In this document: in pieces, positions 17,901 through 27,139 of the stretch
Numbering within the stretch: position 1 is the first letter of the stretch
Layout of the letters: every line of letters starts with the position of its first letter
From: Flavobacteriales bacterium
GTDB taxonomy: Bacteria; Bacteroidota; Bacteroidia; Flavobacteriales_F; PHOS-HE28
Length of the DNA: 64,000 nt
NCBI GenBank assembly: GCA_016716605.1
Contig: JADJWA010000001.1
Span: forward strand, 2,897,001-2,961,000
Direction of reading: 5' to 3'
The notes under the pieces: model-generated
Told to the model about the DNA's origin: nothing
The model's database searches: none
The model's input: the letters and a program-made list of their open reading frames with translations, nothing else
Position numbers and translations under genes: made by a program

Positions 17901-20120
17901 ATGAAGCGATTCTTGGCGTGCATCGTCCTGCTCGTCGCAGCAATCCGGGCGGATGCGCAGAGCATTGAGCAATGGACCCAATGGGGCGATGCCGCCATGG
18001 CACGCGGCGAGCATTACGGTGCCACGCGCTTCTACGATGGGGCGCTGGCGATCGACGGCGGACGCATGGGCTTGCAATGGAAGCAGGCGGAGGCTTGCCG
18101 ATTGAGCCATCAGTACGACCGTGCGGCCACGTTCTATGAGCGCGTGCAGAAGAAGGATCAGGGCCGCACCTACAAAGACGCGCTGCACTGGCTCGGCGAG
18201 ATGCAGCTGAGCATAAGCGACTACGATGCCGCAGAACGCACCTGGAACAAGGTGCTGCAGAAGGAGAAGGACAAATCGACCGTGCTGGCCAAGCGCGCGG
18301 AGAATGCACTCATCGGCTGCGGGCTCTCGCGCACCTTGAGGCTGGACAGCTTGATCGCGTTGGAGCACCTGCCGCAGCCCGTGAACACCTACGACAGTGA
18401 GTTCGGGTCGCGAATCGGTCCTGATTCCACGCTGTACTTCGCCAGCCTGCGCGGCAAACTGAACAAGCAAGGCGAAGTGGAGGACACCGCCGCATACCGC
18501 ACCGTGATCATGCGCCATGGCGCGAAAGGACCAGAACCCATGCCTGCACCGGTGAACGGCCCCGGCGAGAACGCGAACATCGCATGGAGCCTCGATGGGC
18601 AATGGGTCCTCTTCACGCGATGCGAAGGCATCTGCCGCATCCATCTCGCGCCGGTTGATCCGGCTGGGCGCATCGGAGAAGCCCGTCTATTGGAAGGTAT
18701 CGGTGACGACGCGAGCAGCACGCAACCCATGATCGCCTGGTGGGACGGGCGCGAAATGCTGCTCTTCGCGACCGACAGGACCGGCGGTGCAGGCGGCTGG
18801 GACATTTGGATGGCCGAGTTTCACAACGGCAGCGTGCGCAACCTCTCAGCGCTCGATCGCTTCGTGAATTCTCCGGGCAACGAGCGCAGCCCTTGGTACG
18901 ATGAGGCCTCCCGCATGCTCTGGTTCAGCAGTGATTTCCATCCCGGCCTTGGCGGCTACGACATCTTCCGCAGCACCTGGGGAGCCGATGTCTTCAGCCA
19001 TCCGATCAACGCAGGGCCGCCGATCAACAGCCCGGCCAACGACCTCTATCCCGCCATCTATCCTGCACGCGGTGAATTCTGGCTCACCAGCAACCGCATA
19101 GGATCCTTCGCCAATAAGGGCGAGACCTGCTGCAACGACCTCTATCGTTTCCGCCTGCCCACCGACCGCGAACAAGCGGAGACGCCCTTCGCCGCACTGC
19201 AAGAGAATGACGTTCAGGAACCGAAAACACCAGCGGAGAGGCTCATCTCCTTCGCGCGCGCCTTCCCGGTGAAGCTCTACTTCCACAACGACGATCCGGA
19301 GCCGCGCTCCTGGGCCACCACCACTTCGCAGACCTACGATGATTGTTATGCACGCTACAAGGAGCTGACGGCCGAGTACGAGCGTGAGACGGCTGATGCC
19401 GCAGGCGTGCATCGCTTCTATTCGGAGGAAGTCGATGGCGGGTGGCGGGCGCTGGCCGAACTGGAAGGCATCATCTTCCCCGTGCTCGAAGAAGGACGCA
19501 GCATCACGCTCGAGGTGCGCGGCCACGCCAGCCCCTTGGCGCGAACCGACTACAACCGGAACCTGAGCATGCGCCGCATCGAGAGCCTGCGCAATCACTT
19601 GCGCGTGGTGGATGGCGGCCGATTCATCCCATACCTCGATGGCAACAAGGCCAATGGCGCGCGGCTTACAGTGAAAGAGCTACCCTTCGGCGAGGAGCGG
19701 TCGGCCACTGGCGTGAGCGATGACCTGCGCGATACGCAGCGAAGCGTCCACAGCGTGGCCGCCATGACCGAGCGCCGCATCGAAGTGGTGGGCATCGGCA
19801 TGGAGACACGCACGACGACGAACATGGGCGTGCGAATCGCAAAGCACGTGGGCATGCTGCGGCAGGATGAAGTGCGCACGGTGCCCTACACGCTGGTGAA
19901 CACCGGATCAACGCCCATGAAGCTCCTGCGCGCCGATGCCGATTGCGGATGCACGACCGCCGAGCTGCCCGATCGGACGCTCGCGCCCGGCGAGAGCGCG
20001 GTGGTGGAGGTCACCTTCAATGGCCGTGCGATCATCGGCCCCCTGCTGCGCCTCGTGTACGTAGAGACGGATGGCGACCCATTCCGTTTCGAGCTGGTGC
20101 TGGAAGGCGTGGTGGAGTGA
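17901..20120 (+). CDS. TPR/PD40/OmpA-like envelope protein with C-terminal DUF1573
   Basis: 739 residues from the ATG at 17901, which gives a clean signal peptide (MKRFLACIVLLVAAIRADAQ). An earlier in-frame ATG at 17847 lies in repeat-like DNA. Domains in order: TPR-like repeats (about 25-150), WD40-like PD40 beta-propeller repeats (about 170-430: FASLRGKL, NIAWSLDGQWVLFT, DIWMAEF), an OmpA-type peptidoglycan-binding segment (about 530-590: EVRGHASPLARTDYN), and a DUF1573 domain in the last 100 residues (LVNTGSTPMKLLRADADCGCT). It follows the PorP gene by 53 bp. OmpA/PD40 proteins of this type often accompany PorP/SprF, as in gliding machinery. The DUF1573 tail is an unusual addition. Confidence 0.8.
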   Translation: MKRFLACIVLLVAAIRADAQSIEQWTQWGDAAMARGEHYGATRFYDGALAIDGGRMGLQWKQAEACRLSHQYDRAATFYERVQKKDQGRTYKDALHWLGEMQLSISDYDAAERTWNKVLQKEKDKSTVLAKRAENALIGCGLSRTLRLDSLIALEHLPQPVNTYDSEFGSRIGPDSTLYFASLRGKLNKQGEVEDTAAYRTVIMRHGAKGPEPMPAPVNGPGENANIAWSLDGQWVLFTRCEGICRIHLAPVDPAGRIGEARLLEGIGDDASSTQPMIAWWDGREMLLFATDRTGGAGGWDIWMAEFHNGSVRNLSALDRFVNSPGNERSPWYDEASRMLWFSSDFHPGLGGYDIFRSTWGADVFSHPINAGPPINSPANDLYPAIYPARGEFWLTSNRIGSFANKGETCCNDLYRFRLPTDREQAETPFAALQENDVQEPKTPAERLISFARAFPVKLYFHNDDPEPRSWATTTSQTYDDCYARYKELTAEYERETADAAGVHRFYSEEVDGGWRALAELEGIIFPVLEEGRSITLEVRGHASPLARTDYNRNLSMRRIESLRNHLRVVDGGRFIPYLDGNKANGARLTVKELPFGEERSATGVSDDLRDTQRSVHSVAAMTERRIEVVGIGMETRTTTNMGVRIAKHVGMLRQDEVRTVPYTLVNTGSTPMKLLRADADCGCTTAELPDRTLAPGESAVVEVTFNGRAIIGPLLRLVYVETDGDPFRFELVLEGVVE

Positions 20121-20262
20121 GGCGGGAGCCATCTTGGCGGAGGCCTTGTTCAAAACTTCTTGCCAGGAAATTTGGCAAAGGCCCCGATGAAGTGCTTAAT
20201 TGGGCGTCACAGAATCGACGGATTTCCCGTCAAGCGCGAAAGGCAACGCAAACACCAACACG

Positions 20263-21282
<1,020 letters not shown>

Positions 21283-21295
21283 TGGGTTGCCCCGC

Positions 21296-21303
21296 TACTT
21301 TTG
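21296..21303 (+). promoter_or_regulatory. Possible -7 promoter box before the TPR lipoprotein gene
   Basis: TACTTTTG is an exact TAnnTTTG match. It lies between the recA stop and the recA terminator, so transcripts starting from it would pass straight into the terminator hairpin. This makes it doubtful as a strong promoter. Confidence 0.25.
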
Positions 21304-21340
21304 AAGGCCCCGGATGGTGAAACCGGGGCCTTCGCTTTTC
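21304..21340 (+). terminator. Rho-independent terminator after recA
   Basis: Arms GGCCCCGG (21306-21313) and CCGGGGCC (21323-21330) pair perfectly across a 9-base A/G/T loop, followed by TTCGCTTTTC. It sits 23 bp past the recA stop. Confidence 0.8.
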
Positions 21341-21341
21341 C

Positions 21342-22367
21342 ATGAGAACCACATTCGTCACGGCCGCGCTCGTTCCAGCATTGGTGCTCCTGTCCTGTGG
21401 GCAGCAACCTGCCGGTGAAGGGGAGGCTGGACCACCGGAAGGCAGCTTGGCCTGGATTGAGCAGCGCATCATCGAAGAACCCAGCGACCCGGCTTCCTTC
21501 GCCCTGCGCGCGCGCTATTTCGAGAGCCTCGACAGCGTGCGGCTGGCCGAAGCCGATTGGAAACGTGCCATCGCGTTGGATAGCCTGACGGCTGAGTGGC
21601 GCATCGCGCTGGGCAGCCTCTACTTCTCGAAGCTGCGGGTGCTCGATGCGGAGAACACCCTCCGGCGCGCGGTGGCCGTTGAGCCGGGCAGCATCGAAGC
21701 ACGGTCGAAGCTCAGCGAGGTCTTCCTGATGCAATCCCGCTTCACCGAGGCCATGGCCGAAGCGAATGCGGCGCTGCGGATCGATCCGCTGCAGGGCAGC
21801 ACCTACAACCTGAAGGCCTGGATCCATCGCCTGGCGGGCGACACGAACCTGGCGATCAGCAGCTACCAGACAGCCATTGAGCGCGATCCCACGCTCTATG
21901 ACAGCTACCTATCGCTGGGCGTGCTGCACGCCGCAAGGCACGATGACCTCGCACTGGCCTATTACGACAATGCGATCGCCTTGCGCCCCAGCAGCGTGGA
22001 GGCGCTCTATAACAAGGCGATGTATGCTCAGGAGCATGGCCGCGACAGCCTGGCTCTGGCGCTCTACGGGCTCATGAAGGGAATCGACCCAGACTACCCC
22101 GCGCCGTACTACAACACCGGTTATATCCTGCTTGAGCATCAACGGCGCATCACGGAGGCGCGGAACGAGTTCAGCAAGGCCATCGACAAGCTGCCCACCT
22201 ACGTGCAAGCCTACTACAGCCGGGGCGTCACCTATGAGTTGGAAGGGGAACTCGACAGCGCTTACGCAGACTACAAGTTGGCCATTCGCTTGGACCCGCA
22301 GTACACTGACGCCGCATTGGGTTTGAATCGGCTGGCGGAGAAGGGCGTGAATGTCAAGCCCCGCTGA
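21342..22367 (+). CDS. TPR-repeat lipoprotein
   Basis: 341 residues. The N-terminus is a lipoprotein signal with lipobox LLSC (Cys about 19). The rest is a run of tetratricopeptide repeats from about residue 60 to the end (units such as AEANAALRIDPLQGSTYNLKA cut to AALRIDP and AYADYKLAIRLDPQYTDAAL cut to AIRLDP). It is probably an envelope scaffold that binds other proteins. No enzymatic motif is seen. It starts right after the recA terminator and ends tail to tail with the TauE gene. Confidence 0.8.
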   Translation: MRTTFVTAALVPALVLLSCGQQPAGEGEAGPPEGSLAWIEQRIIEEPSDPASFALRARYFESLDSVRLAEADWKRAIALDSLTAEWRIALGSLYFSKLRVLDAENTLRRAVAVEPGSIEARSKLSEVFLMQSRFTEAMAEANAALRIDPLQGSTYNLKAWIHRLAGDTNLAISSYQTAIERDPTLYDSYLSLGVLHAARHDDLALAYYDNAIALRPSSVEALYNKAMYAQEHGRDSLALALYGLMKGIDPDYPAPYYNTGYILLEHQRRITEARNEFSKAIDKLPTYVQAYYSRGVTYELEGELDSAYADYKLAIRLDPQYTDAALGLNRLAEKGVNVKPR

Positions 22368-22381
22368 GCAGCGCCTGGCAA

Positions 22382-23119
22382 TCAGGCTGCCGTGGGCCAA
22401 GCGCGCCAAATGGAGATGGCGCCCATGGCCACCACAAGCCCGAGCACGATCTTTCGGAAGCTCTCCTGCGGGATGCGCGCGAGCAATCGCTTGCCTATCC
22501 AGCTGCCGCCGAAACTCGCCACGGCCATGGCCGGCAGGTAGGCAAGCACCCCAGCGGACATGAAGCCCTGTGAGGCGTACACTACGCTACGGCTGAGGTC
22601 CACGCCCATGTCAATCCAAGCACTGGTGCTCACGAAGGCATTCTTGGAGAGGCCGAAAGCCGCCAGCGTGACCCCGCGCACGGCCCCTCCGGTACCGGCC
22701 AATCCAGCGATGGCGCCGCTCACTGCCCCGCCCCAAACAGCATTGCCCCTTGTGGCCTTCAGTTTCCATTGGCTGCGGATGAGCAGCAGTACGCCCATGC
22801 ATACGAGCAGCGCACCAAGCAGCAAGGAGAGCATGCGTTCATCGAATCGCACTGTGAGCCGCGCGCCCACGATGACGCCGATGACGGCTGGGATGCCGAG
22901 CCAAAGGAGGAGCCAGCGTGAGACCCCTTCACGGAAAAGGATCATCTTGGCGCCGTTGCTGAACACATGGAAGAGGGCCGTGAGGCCCAAAGCCTGATCG
23001 AAGGGCAGGAAGAACCCCGCGAGCGGCATCACGAGCATGCTGGAACCGAAGCCGCCGATGGTGCCGAGCACTTCAGCCGCCAGCAGCAGCACGAAGAAGG
23101 CGATTGCTTCCGGAGCCAC
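22382..23119 (-). CDS. TauE/SafE family membrane exporter (sulfite/sulfonate type)
   Basis: 245 residues with seven or eight hydrophobic helices and the family motifs GGFGSSMLVMP near the start and GLAGTGGAVRG in the middle. The first codon is GTG at 23119; an internal ATG would cut the first helix. TauE/SafE proteins export sulfite, sulfoacetate or related anions. It is the last gene of a minus-strand operon, 9 bp after the REC-CRP regulator, whose first gene is a cysteine dioxygenase homolog. Because cysteine oxidation can yield sulfite, export of sulfite would make sense here, but that is inference. Confidence 0.8.
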   Translation of the reverse strand: MAPEAIAFFVLLLAAEVLGTIGGFGSSMLVMPLAGFFLPFDQALGLTALFHVFSNGAKMILFREGVSRWLLLWLGIPAVIGVIVGARLTVRFDERMLSLLLGALLVCMGVLLLIRSQWKLKATRGNAVWGGAVSGAIAGLAGTGGAVRGVTLAAFGLSKNAFVSTSAWIDMGVDLSRSVVYASQGFMSAGVLAYLPAMAVASFGGSWIGKRLLARIPQESFRKIVLGLVVAMGAISIWRAWPTAA

Positions 23120-23128
23120 GCTCCGAAC

Positions 23129-24190
23129 TTAACGGCTGGCCAATTGCTCCAGCTTCGACATGTTCTTGATCACGATCTCGCGCCCTTGCGTTGCGATCAT
23201 GCCTTCATCCTTGAGGTCGGTGAGGCAGCGGATCAGTGATTCCGTTGCAGTGCCCACCACGCTGGCCAGGTCCTCACGGCTGATCTTCACGCCGAGTGCG
23301 CTGGTTTGCTTCTCCGCGTAGCGCGCATGGATGCGCAATAGGGCTTGGCCAACCCGCTGTCGCACGCTTGCATACGCGAGTTGCAGCAGGTGCTGTTCCT
23401 TCTCTTTCACGTCACGGGCCAGCATCTTGATGAAACGGATGCTCACATCGCGATCCTTGTACAACAAGGCGAGCAGGTCCTCGCGAGGCACCAGCGCAAC
23501 CTCACAAGGCTCCATGGTCTCAGCAGCTTCCAGGGCGAAGCCTCCTTCGAGCAGGCCCATGTAGCCGATGAAATCGCCAGGGCCATGGAGGCCTGTGACG
23601 AATTCCTTTCCGTCGTTATTGATCTTGAAGGTGCGCACCTTGCCGGTGATGAGGTAGGGGACGTGGCGCAGCTCATCACCCTCGTGGAACAGCATCTCCT
23701 TGGCCGGCAGCTTGCGCGTCTTGCGGTCCTTGCTAAGCTCCTTCAAGGCTTCAAGTCCGCGCGCTTGGTCCAGGAACTTGTTCAAGCCGTCCACGCCACC
23801 GTCGAATCCTTTCCGGAAAAGCTCGGAGCGCTTCAGGCGACCTTCGATGGCGTTGAGCAATTCGCTTTCCTCGAAAGGCTTGGTGAGGTAGTCATCCGCA
23901 CCCAGCTCCATGCCTTTGCGGATATCGACGCGCTCGGTCTTCGCGCTGAGGAAGATGAAGGGCAATTCAGCGGTTGCCGGGTCCTTGCCGAGCAGATGCA
24001 GTACGCTATAGCCATCGAGCTCGGGCATCATGATGTCGCATAGCACAAGGTCCGGCTTCTCCTTGCGCGCCATTTCGATTCCCCTTCGCCCGTTCTCCGC
24101 TTTCATCACCCGGTAATTCGCGAGCTCGAGGATCTCGGCGGTGTTGTCGCGCATATCGGCATCGTCTTCGATCAGGAGGATGGTTCGCAT
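23129..24190 (-). CDS. Response regulator fused to a Crp/Fnr-type DNA-binding module
   Basis: 353 residues. Residues 1-120 are a receiver domain with acidic pocket EDD near 8-10, phospho-acceptor Asp52 (LVLCDIMMP) and the conserved Lys in YLTKPF. A linker leads to a cyclic-nucleotide-binding fold (about 150-265: YLITGKVRTFKIN, GPGDFIGYMGLLEGG) and a Crp-type winged helix with recognition helix TATESLIRCL, which has the E-x3-R pattern of Fnr-like proteins. It should be phosphorylated by the histidine kinase gene 19 bp upstream in the same operon. It combines two-component input with an effector-type fold, so it may answer to two signals. Target genes are unknown. Confidence 0.9.
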   Translation of the reverse strand: MRTILLIEDDADMRDNTAEILELANYRVMKAENGRRGIEMARKEKPDLVLCDIMMPELDGYSVLHLLGKDPATAELPFIFLSAKTERVDIRKGMELGADDYLTKPFEESELLNAIEGRLKRSELFRKGFDGGVDGLNKFLDQARGLEALKELSKDRKTRKLPAKEMLFHEGDELRHVPYLITGKVRTFKINNDGKEFVTGLHGPGDFIGYMGLLEGGFALEAAETMEPCEVALVPREDLLALLYKDRDVSIRFIKMLARDVKEKEQHLLQLAYASVRQRVGQALLRIHARYAEKQTSALGVKISREDLASVVGTATESLIRCLTDLKDEGMIATQGREIVIKNMSKLEQLASR

Positions 24191-24209
24191 GGAAGGGGGG
24201 AATCGATGT

Positions 24210-25457
24210 TCAGTTGGAATTGGTCGGGGAATGCTCCGGCAGCTCCACGGTGAAGATGGTCTCGCCCGGCTTGCTGGTGAACGTGATGGTACCGCCGAGC
24301 AGTCCCAGGTAGCGCTTCACGATATTGAGCCCGAGGCCGGTGCCTTGGATGGTGGTCACGTTGCTGCCGCGGAAGAAGCGGTCGAAGAGGTGCTGCTGGT
24401 CCTCGGCAGGGATGCCCACGCCCTGATCGGTCACCGTGATGGTGAGACGGCCGTTCTCGATCGATGTGCGGAGGGTAACGGGCGTTCCAGCCGGGCTGTA
24501 TTTCACCGCGTTGCTGACCAGATTGGTGACCACGTGACCGAGCATCTGCGCGTCCGTTGAGATCATGCGCTCCAGGCCATCGTGGTCGTAGTCGATGCGC
24601 TGTCCCGGCTTGGCCAGGCCCCGCAGTTCTTCGATCTGCTCAATGCACTGGTGCACAATATCGATCTCCGAGGTCTGCACCTGCACTACGCCCTGTTCGA
24701 TGCGCTCGAGCGAGAGGAACTCGTTGAGCATGGCCGTGAGCTCCCGCACCTTCGAGCGGATGCGCTTGACGTGCTTGTCCACCTTCTCGTCCTCGCTGGC
24801 GTAGCGCGCGATCAGATCGATGCTGCCCATGATGGTGCTCAAGGGGGTGCGGAACTCGTGGCTCGCCATGCTCACGAAGCGGCCCTTCAGCGCATGCAGC
24901 TCACGCTCCTTCTCCAAAGCGCCCTTCAGCCCCTCTTGTGCAGCTTTCAGCTCACTGGTGCGCAGTTCCACTCGGTCCTCCAGCTCAACGTTGGTTCGCA
25001 CCAGTTCATCTTCAGCCAGCCGTCGGAGGGTGATGTCCGAGACCAGTGCCATCACGTATCGCTTGCCATCCACCTCGAAGTGATTCAGGCTCACCTCCAC
25101 CGGGAATACGCTTCCATCCTGCCGCATGCCTTTGAGTTCCATGCCCATGCCCATGCTGCGCTGCACCGGATTCTGATCGTATGCGGCCCGATGGACGGCA
25201 TGCTTGGCGCGAAGGGAATCAGGCAGCAGTTCCTCGATGCCGCGACCTAACAGGTCGCTCTCCTGATACCCGAACATGCGCGCCAGGCTGGGGTTCTGCA
25301 TCATGATGCGGCCGTCGGCATCCACCACCACGAGTCCCTCGGTGGCCGTCATGAAGAGCAGTTCACAGACCTTCGCCGTGTCCGATTCAGCGAACGTGCC
25401 ACCAGAGCTTCGCAGCATGGTGGCAAGGTAGCCGTCGATCCCCTGGAATCTATTCAT
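24210..25457 (-). CDS. PAS-domain sensor histidine kinase
   Basis: 415 residues without clear membrane helices, so probably cytoplasmic. A PAS domain covers about 25-145 (VVDADGRIMMQNPSLARMFGY, shown in part, and GMRQDGSVFPVEVSLN) with a PAC tail. A short coiled coil leads to the dimerisation helix with phospho-His in ASHEFRTPLS (near residue 205). The ATPase domain has the N box NLVSNAVKYS, G1 DQGVGIPAED and G2 GTGLGLNIVKRY. Its start overlaps the stop of the cysteine dioxygenase homolog (ATGA), and the REC-CRP gene follows, so the pair is cognate. The PAS ligand cannot be deduced. Confidence 0.92.
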   Translation of the reverse strand: MNRFQGIDGYLATMLRSSGGTFAESDTAKVCELLFMTATEGLVVVDADGRIMMQNPSLARMFGYQESDLLGRGIEELLPDSLRAKHAVHRAAYDQNPVQRSMGMGMELKGMRQDGSVFPVEVSLNHFEVDGKRYVMALVSDITLRRLAEDELVRTNVELEDRVELRTSELKAAQEGLKGALEKERELHALKGRFVSMASHEFRTPLSTIMGSIDLIARYASEDEKVDKHVKRIRSKVRELTAMLNEFLSLERIEQGVVQVQTSEIDIVHQCIEQIEELRGLAKPGQRIDYDHDGLERMISTDAQMLGHVVTNLVSNAVKYSPAGTPVTLRTSIENGRLTITVTDQGVGIPAEDQQHLFDRFFRGSNVTTIQGTGLGLNIVKRYLGLLGGTITFTSKPGETIFTVELPEHSPTNSN

Positions 25458-25969
25458 CGTGGCGGACCGGCGGGAGAGATACTGGCTGCTCCGGTACGCT
25501 CATCATACACCCGCCATTTGCTCATGGGCTTGGCGTACAGGTTCAGTGTCACGGCGCGGTCGGGGCCCGGGTTGATGAATCGATGGATGGAGCGGCCGTT
25601 GCTGAGCACATCGTCGGTGCCAGGCGCGAGGTGATGCTCGGTGAGCATTTTCAGGCCGCCTTCAGGAATGGTGGCGTAGCTCTCCTCCACCACCTCGCCC
25701 ATCACCGGATGGATCCACGCGGTCTGGCTGTCGTAATCATGGATGCTGGTGCGCTGGCCCGGCTCGTAGCAGATCACGAGCAGCTCGAAATCATCGTTCC
25801 GGTGGATGCACGTTCTCGTGTAGTGCCGCGGGTTCCACCGGAAATACGGCTCCAGATCGCGTGTGGGCACTTCATAGCGCTGCAGGGTAGGGCCATAGGC
25901 ATCCGGCTCGCGATGGCGTAGCAGCTCCTTCAGAAGCTCGTCGATGGATCGTATGGGAAATGGTGACAT
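25454..25969 (-). CDS. Cysteine dioxygenase-like cupin with altered metal site
   Basis: 171-residue cupin of the cysteine dioxygenase (thiol dioxygenase) family, which oxidises cysteine to cysteine sulfinate with O2 and Fe(II). Alignable segments are YTRTCIHRNDDFELLVICY, TSIHDYDSQTAWIHPVMGE and NGRSIHRFINPG. Compared with rat CDO, His86 corresponds to His77 and His140 to His129, and the catalytic Tyr157 to Tyr145. His88 is replaced by Tyr79 and Cys93 of the Cys-Tyr crosslink by Ala84. Activity on cysteine is therefore uncertain. It is the first gene of the operon with the kinase, REC-CRP and TauE genes, behind the operator at 26038. Confidence 0.75.
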   Translation of the reverse strand: MSPFPIRSIDELLKELLRHREPDAYGPTLQRYEVPTRDLEPYFRWNPRHYTRTCIHRNDDFELLVICYEPGQRTSIHDYDSQTAWIHPVMGEVVEESYATIPEGGLKMLTEHHLAPGTDDVLSNGRSIHRFINPGPDRAVTLNLYAKPMSKWRVYDERTGAASISPAGPPR

Positions 25970-26037
25970 AGCCGCACGCGCCCAACAAGTCGGGCTCCTC
26001 GCATCGCGAAGCTACCGGGGGGGCGTAAGGCCGTTCC

Positions 26038-26049
26038 TGACAAGTGTCA
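26038..26049. promoter_or_regulatory. FNR/DNR-type operator between divergent promoters
   Basis: Perfect palindrome TGAC-AAGT-GTCA, extended by outer C and G. On the minus side TAGCTTCG (26014-26007) ends 36.5 nt from the centre, giving an inferred start near 26001 for the cysteine dioxygenase-like operon. On the plus side TAGCTTGG (26070-26077) ends 33.5 nt away, just before the crp start codon. One operator may therefore act on both genes. Confidence 0.65.
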
Positions 26050-26081
26050 GCCGGAAGCATGAAGCATGATAGCTTGGCGCC

Positions 26082-26687
26082 ATGTTCAAAACGGAGGAGT
26101 TGGCCATGGCCGTGGAGCGGGAGGGCATCCGCCGCAAGCTCTCAGCCGGAGAGGTGCTCATGACCGTGGGCGATGCGATCACTCACATCCCCATCGTGGT
26201 GAGCGGCAGCCTGCGCATACTGGCGCAGAATGCGAAGGGCCAGGAGCGCTTCCTGTATCACATCATGCCCGGTGAGAGCTGCGCTATGAGCCTTAACTGC
26301 TGCAGCGGCATGCAGCCGAGCCCTGTGGTGGCCATCGTCGAGGAGGATGCCGAACTCATCATGATCCCGGCTCGGTGCATGGAGGAGTGGATGTCCTATC
26401 CTGAATGGCGCCGCTTCGTGGGCGACACCCAGAATCAGCGGTTCAATGAGCTTCTGGAGACCATCGAGGTGGTGGCCTTCACCAGGCTCGACGAGCAGCT
26501 CTGGACCTATCTGGTGAAGCGGGCCCAGGCCACCGGAGAGCATACGCTCAAGGTGACCCACCAAGAGGTGGCGCAGGAACTCAATTCCCCGCGCGAGGTG
26601 ATCACCAGGCTCCTCCATCAGCTCGCACAACGCGGCAAGGTGACCTTGTCGCGCGGCGCGATCACCGTGGTGGATACCAAGGCCTGA
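26082..26687 (+). CDS. Crp/Fnr family transcriptional regulator with CxxxxxCC motif
   Basis: 201 residues. The N-terminal cyclic-nucleotide-binding fold (GEVLMTVGDAITHIPIV, VSGSLRILA, IMPGESCAMSLNCC) is followed by a dimer helix and a winged helix (VTHQEVAQELNSPREVITRLLHQL, shown as VTHQEVAQEL and SPREVITRLL) with the R-E-x3-R recognition pattern closer to Crp than to Fnr. It lacks the N-terminal FNR cysteine set; instead Cys67, Cys73 and Cys74 sit in the effector fold, so thiol or metal sensing is possible. It is divergent from the dioxygenase operon and shares its operator, which suggests autoregulation. Convergent with the DUF6132 gene, stops touching. Confidence 0.88.
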   Translation: MFKTEELAMAVEREGIRRKLSAGEVLMTVGDAITHIPIVVSGSLRILAQNAKGQERFLYHIMPGESCAMSLNCCSGMQPSPVVAIVEEDAELIMIPARCMEEWMSYPEWRRFVGDTQNQRFNELLETIEVVAFTRLDEQLWTYLVKRAQATGEHTLKVTHQEVAQELNSPREVITRLLHQLAQRGKVTLSRGAITVVDTKA

Positions 26688-26888
26688 TCAAGCTTCCTCG
26701 CTTTTGCGCTTACTGCCGAAAGAGGTCGCCAGAAGGCCGCCCATGAGCGCACCGTACAAGGCGCTGTTCACCGGACTACTGGTGATGGCACAGCTCCCGG
26801 ACGCGCAGCCCACCAGGCTATAGTACATGTAGCCCGCAGCAGCTCCCGCGATCGCAGCGCCCAGCGTGATCAACCAGGCACTCCTCAT
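26688..26888 (-). CDS. DUF6132 family small membrane protein
   Basis: 66 residues with two hydrophobic helices and the conserved loop GCASGSCAITSSP between them, diagnostic for DUF6132. Function is unknown. Its ATG at 26888 overlaps the stop of the DUF2892 gene, so the two are co-translated. Small proteins of this type are often found beside Crp/Fnr regulators, rhodanese-like or cbb3 genes in Bacteroidota; here it lies between a Crp/Fnr gene and the cbb3 accessory genes. The Cys-rich loop could bind metal or handle sulfur, but there is no direct evidence. Confidence 0.75.
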   Translation of the reverse strand: MRSAWLITLGAAIAGAAAGYMYYSLVGCASGSCAITSSPVNSALYGALMGGLLATSFGSKRKSEEA

Positions 26889-27088
26889 TTCGCCTTGCAG
26901 GTGCTGATCCCGAATGGCGCATACAATGGACAGAAGCGGATGAAGCTGGTGAGCAGGAAGACAGCAGCGAGCACGAGCATCACCAAGCCCAAGGTTCCGC
27001 CAACGGTGTCGGTGAAGTAGAGGATGGCCATCACGGCGGCGAGTATCACGCGCATCACGCGATCGGCAGTTCCCATGTTCGGTTTCAT
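26885..27088 (-). CDS. DUF2892 (YgaP-type) small membrane protein
   Basis: 67 residues with an N-terminal MGTADRVMRVILAA segment, two transmembrane helices and the tail FCPLYAPFGISTCKAK, the pattern of DUF2892. This unit is fused to rhodanese domains in YgaP, which suggests a link to sulfur transfer, but here it is free-standing. It overlaps the DUF6132 gene by 4 bp. A CAACTTTG box (27116-27109) lies upstream, with a weak operator-like inverted repeat 36.5 nt further up, so it may have its own promoter separate from the cco accessory genes. Confidence 0.8.
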   Translation of the reverse strand: MKPNMGTADRVMRVILAAVMAILYFTDTVGGTLGLVMLVLAAVFLLTSFIRFCPLYAPFGISTCKAK

Positions 27089-27139
27089 GTCAGTAGGTGT
27101 TGATTGGCCAAAGTTGCCTTCCCGCGCTGAAGCGGTGAG

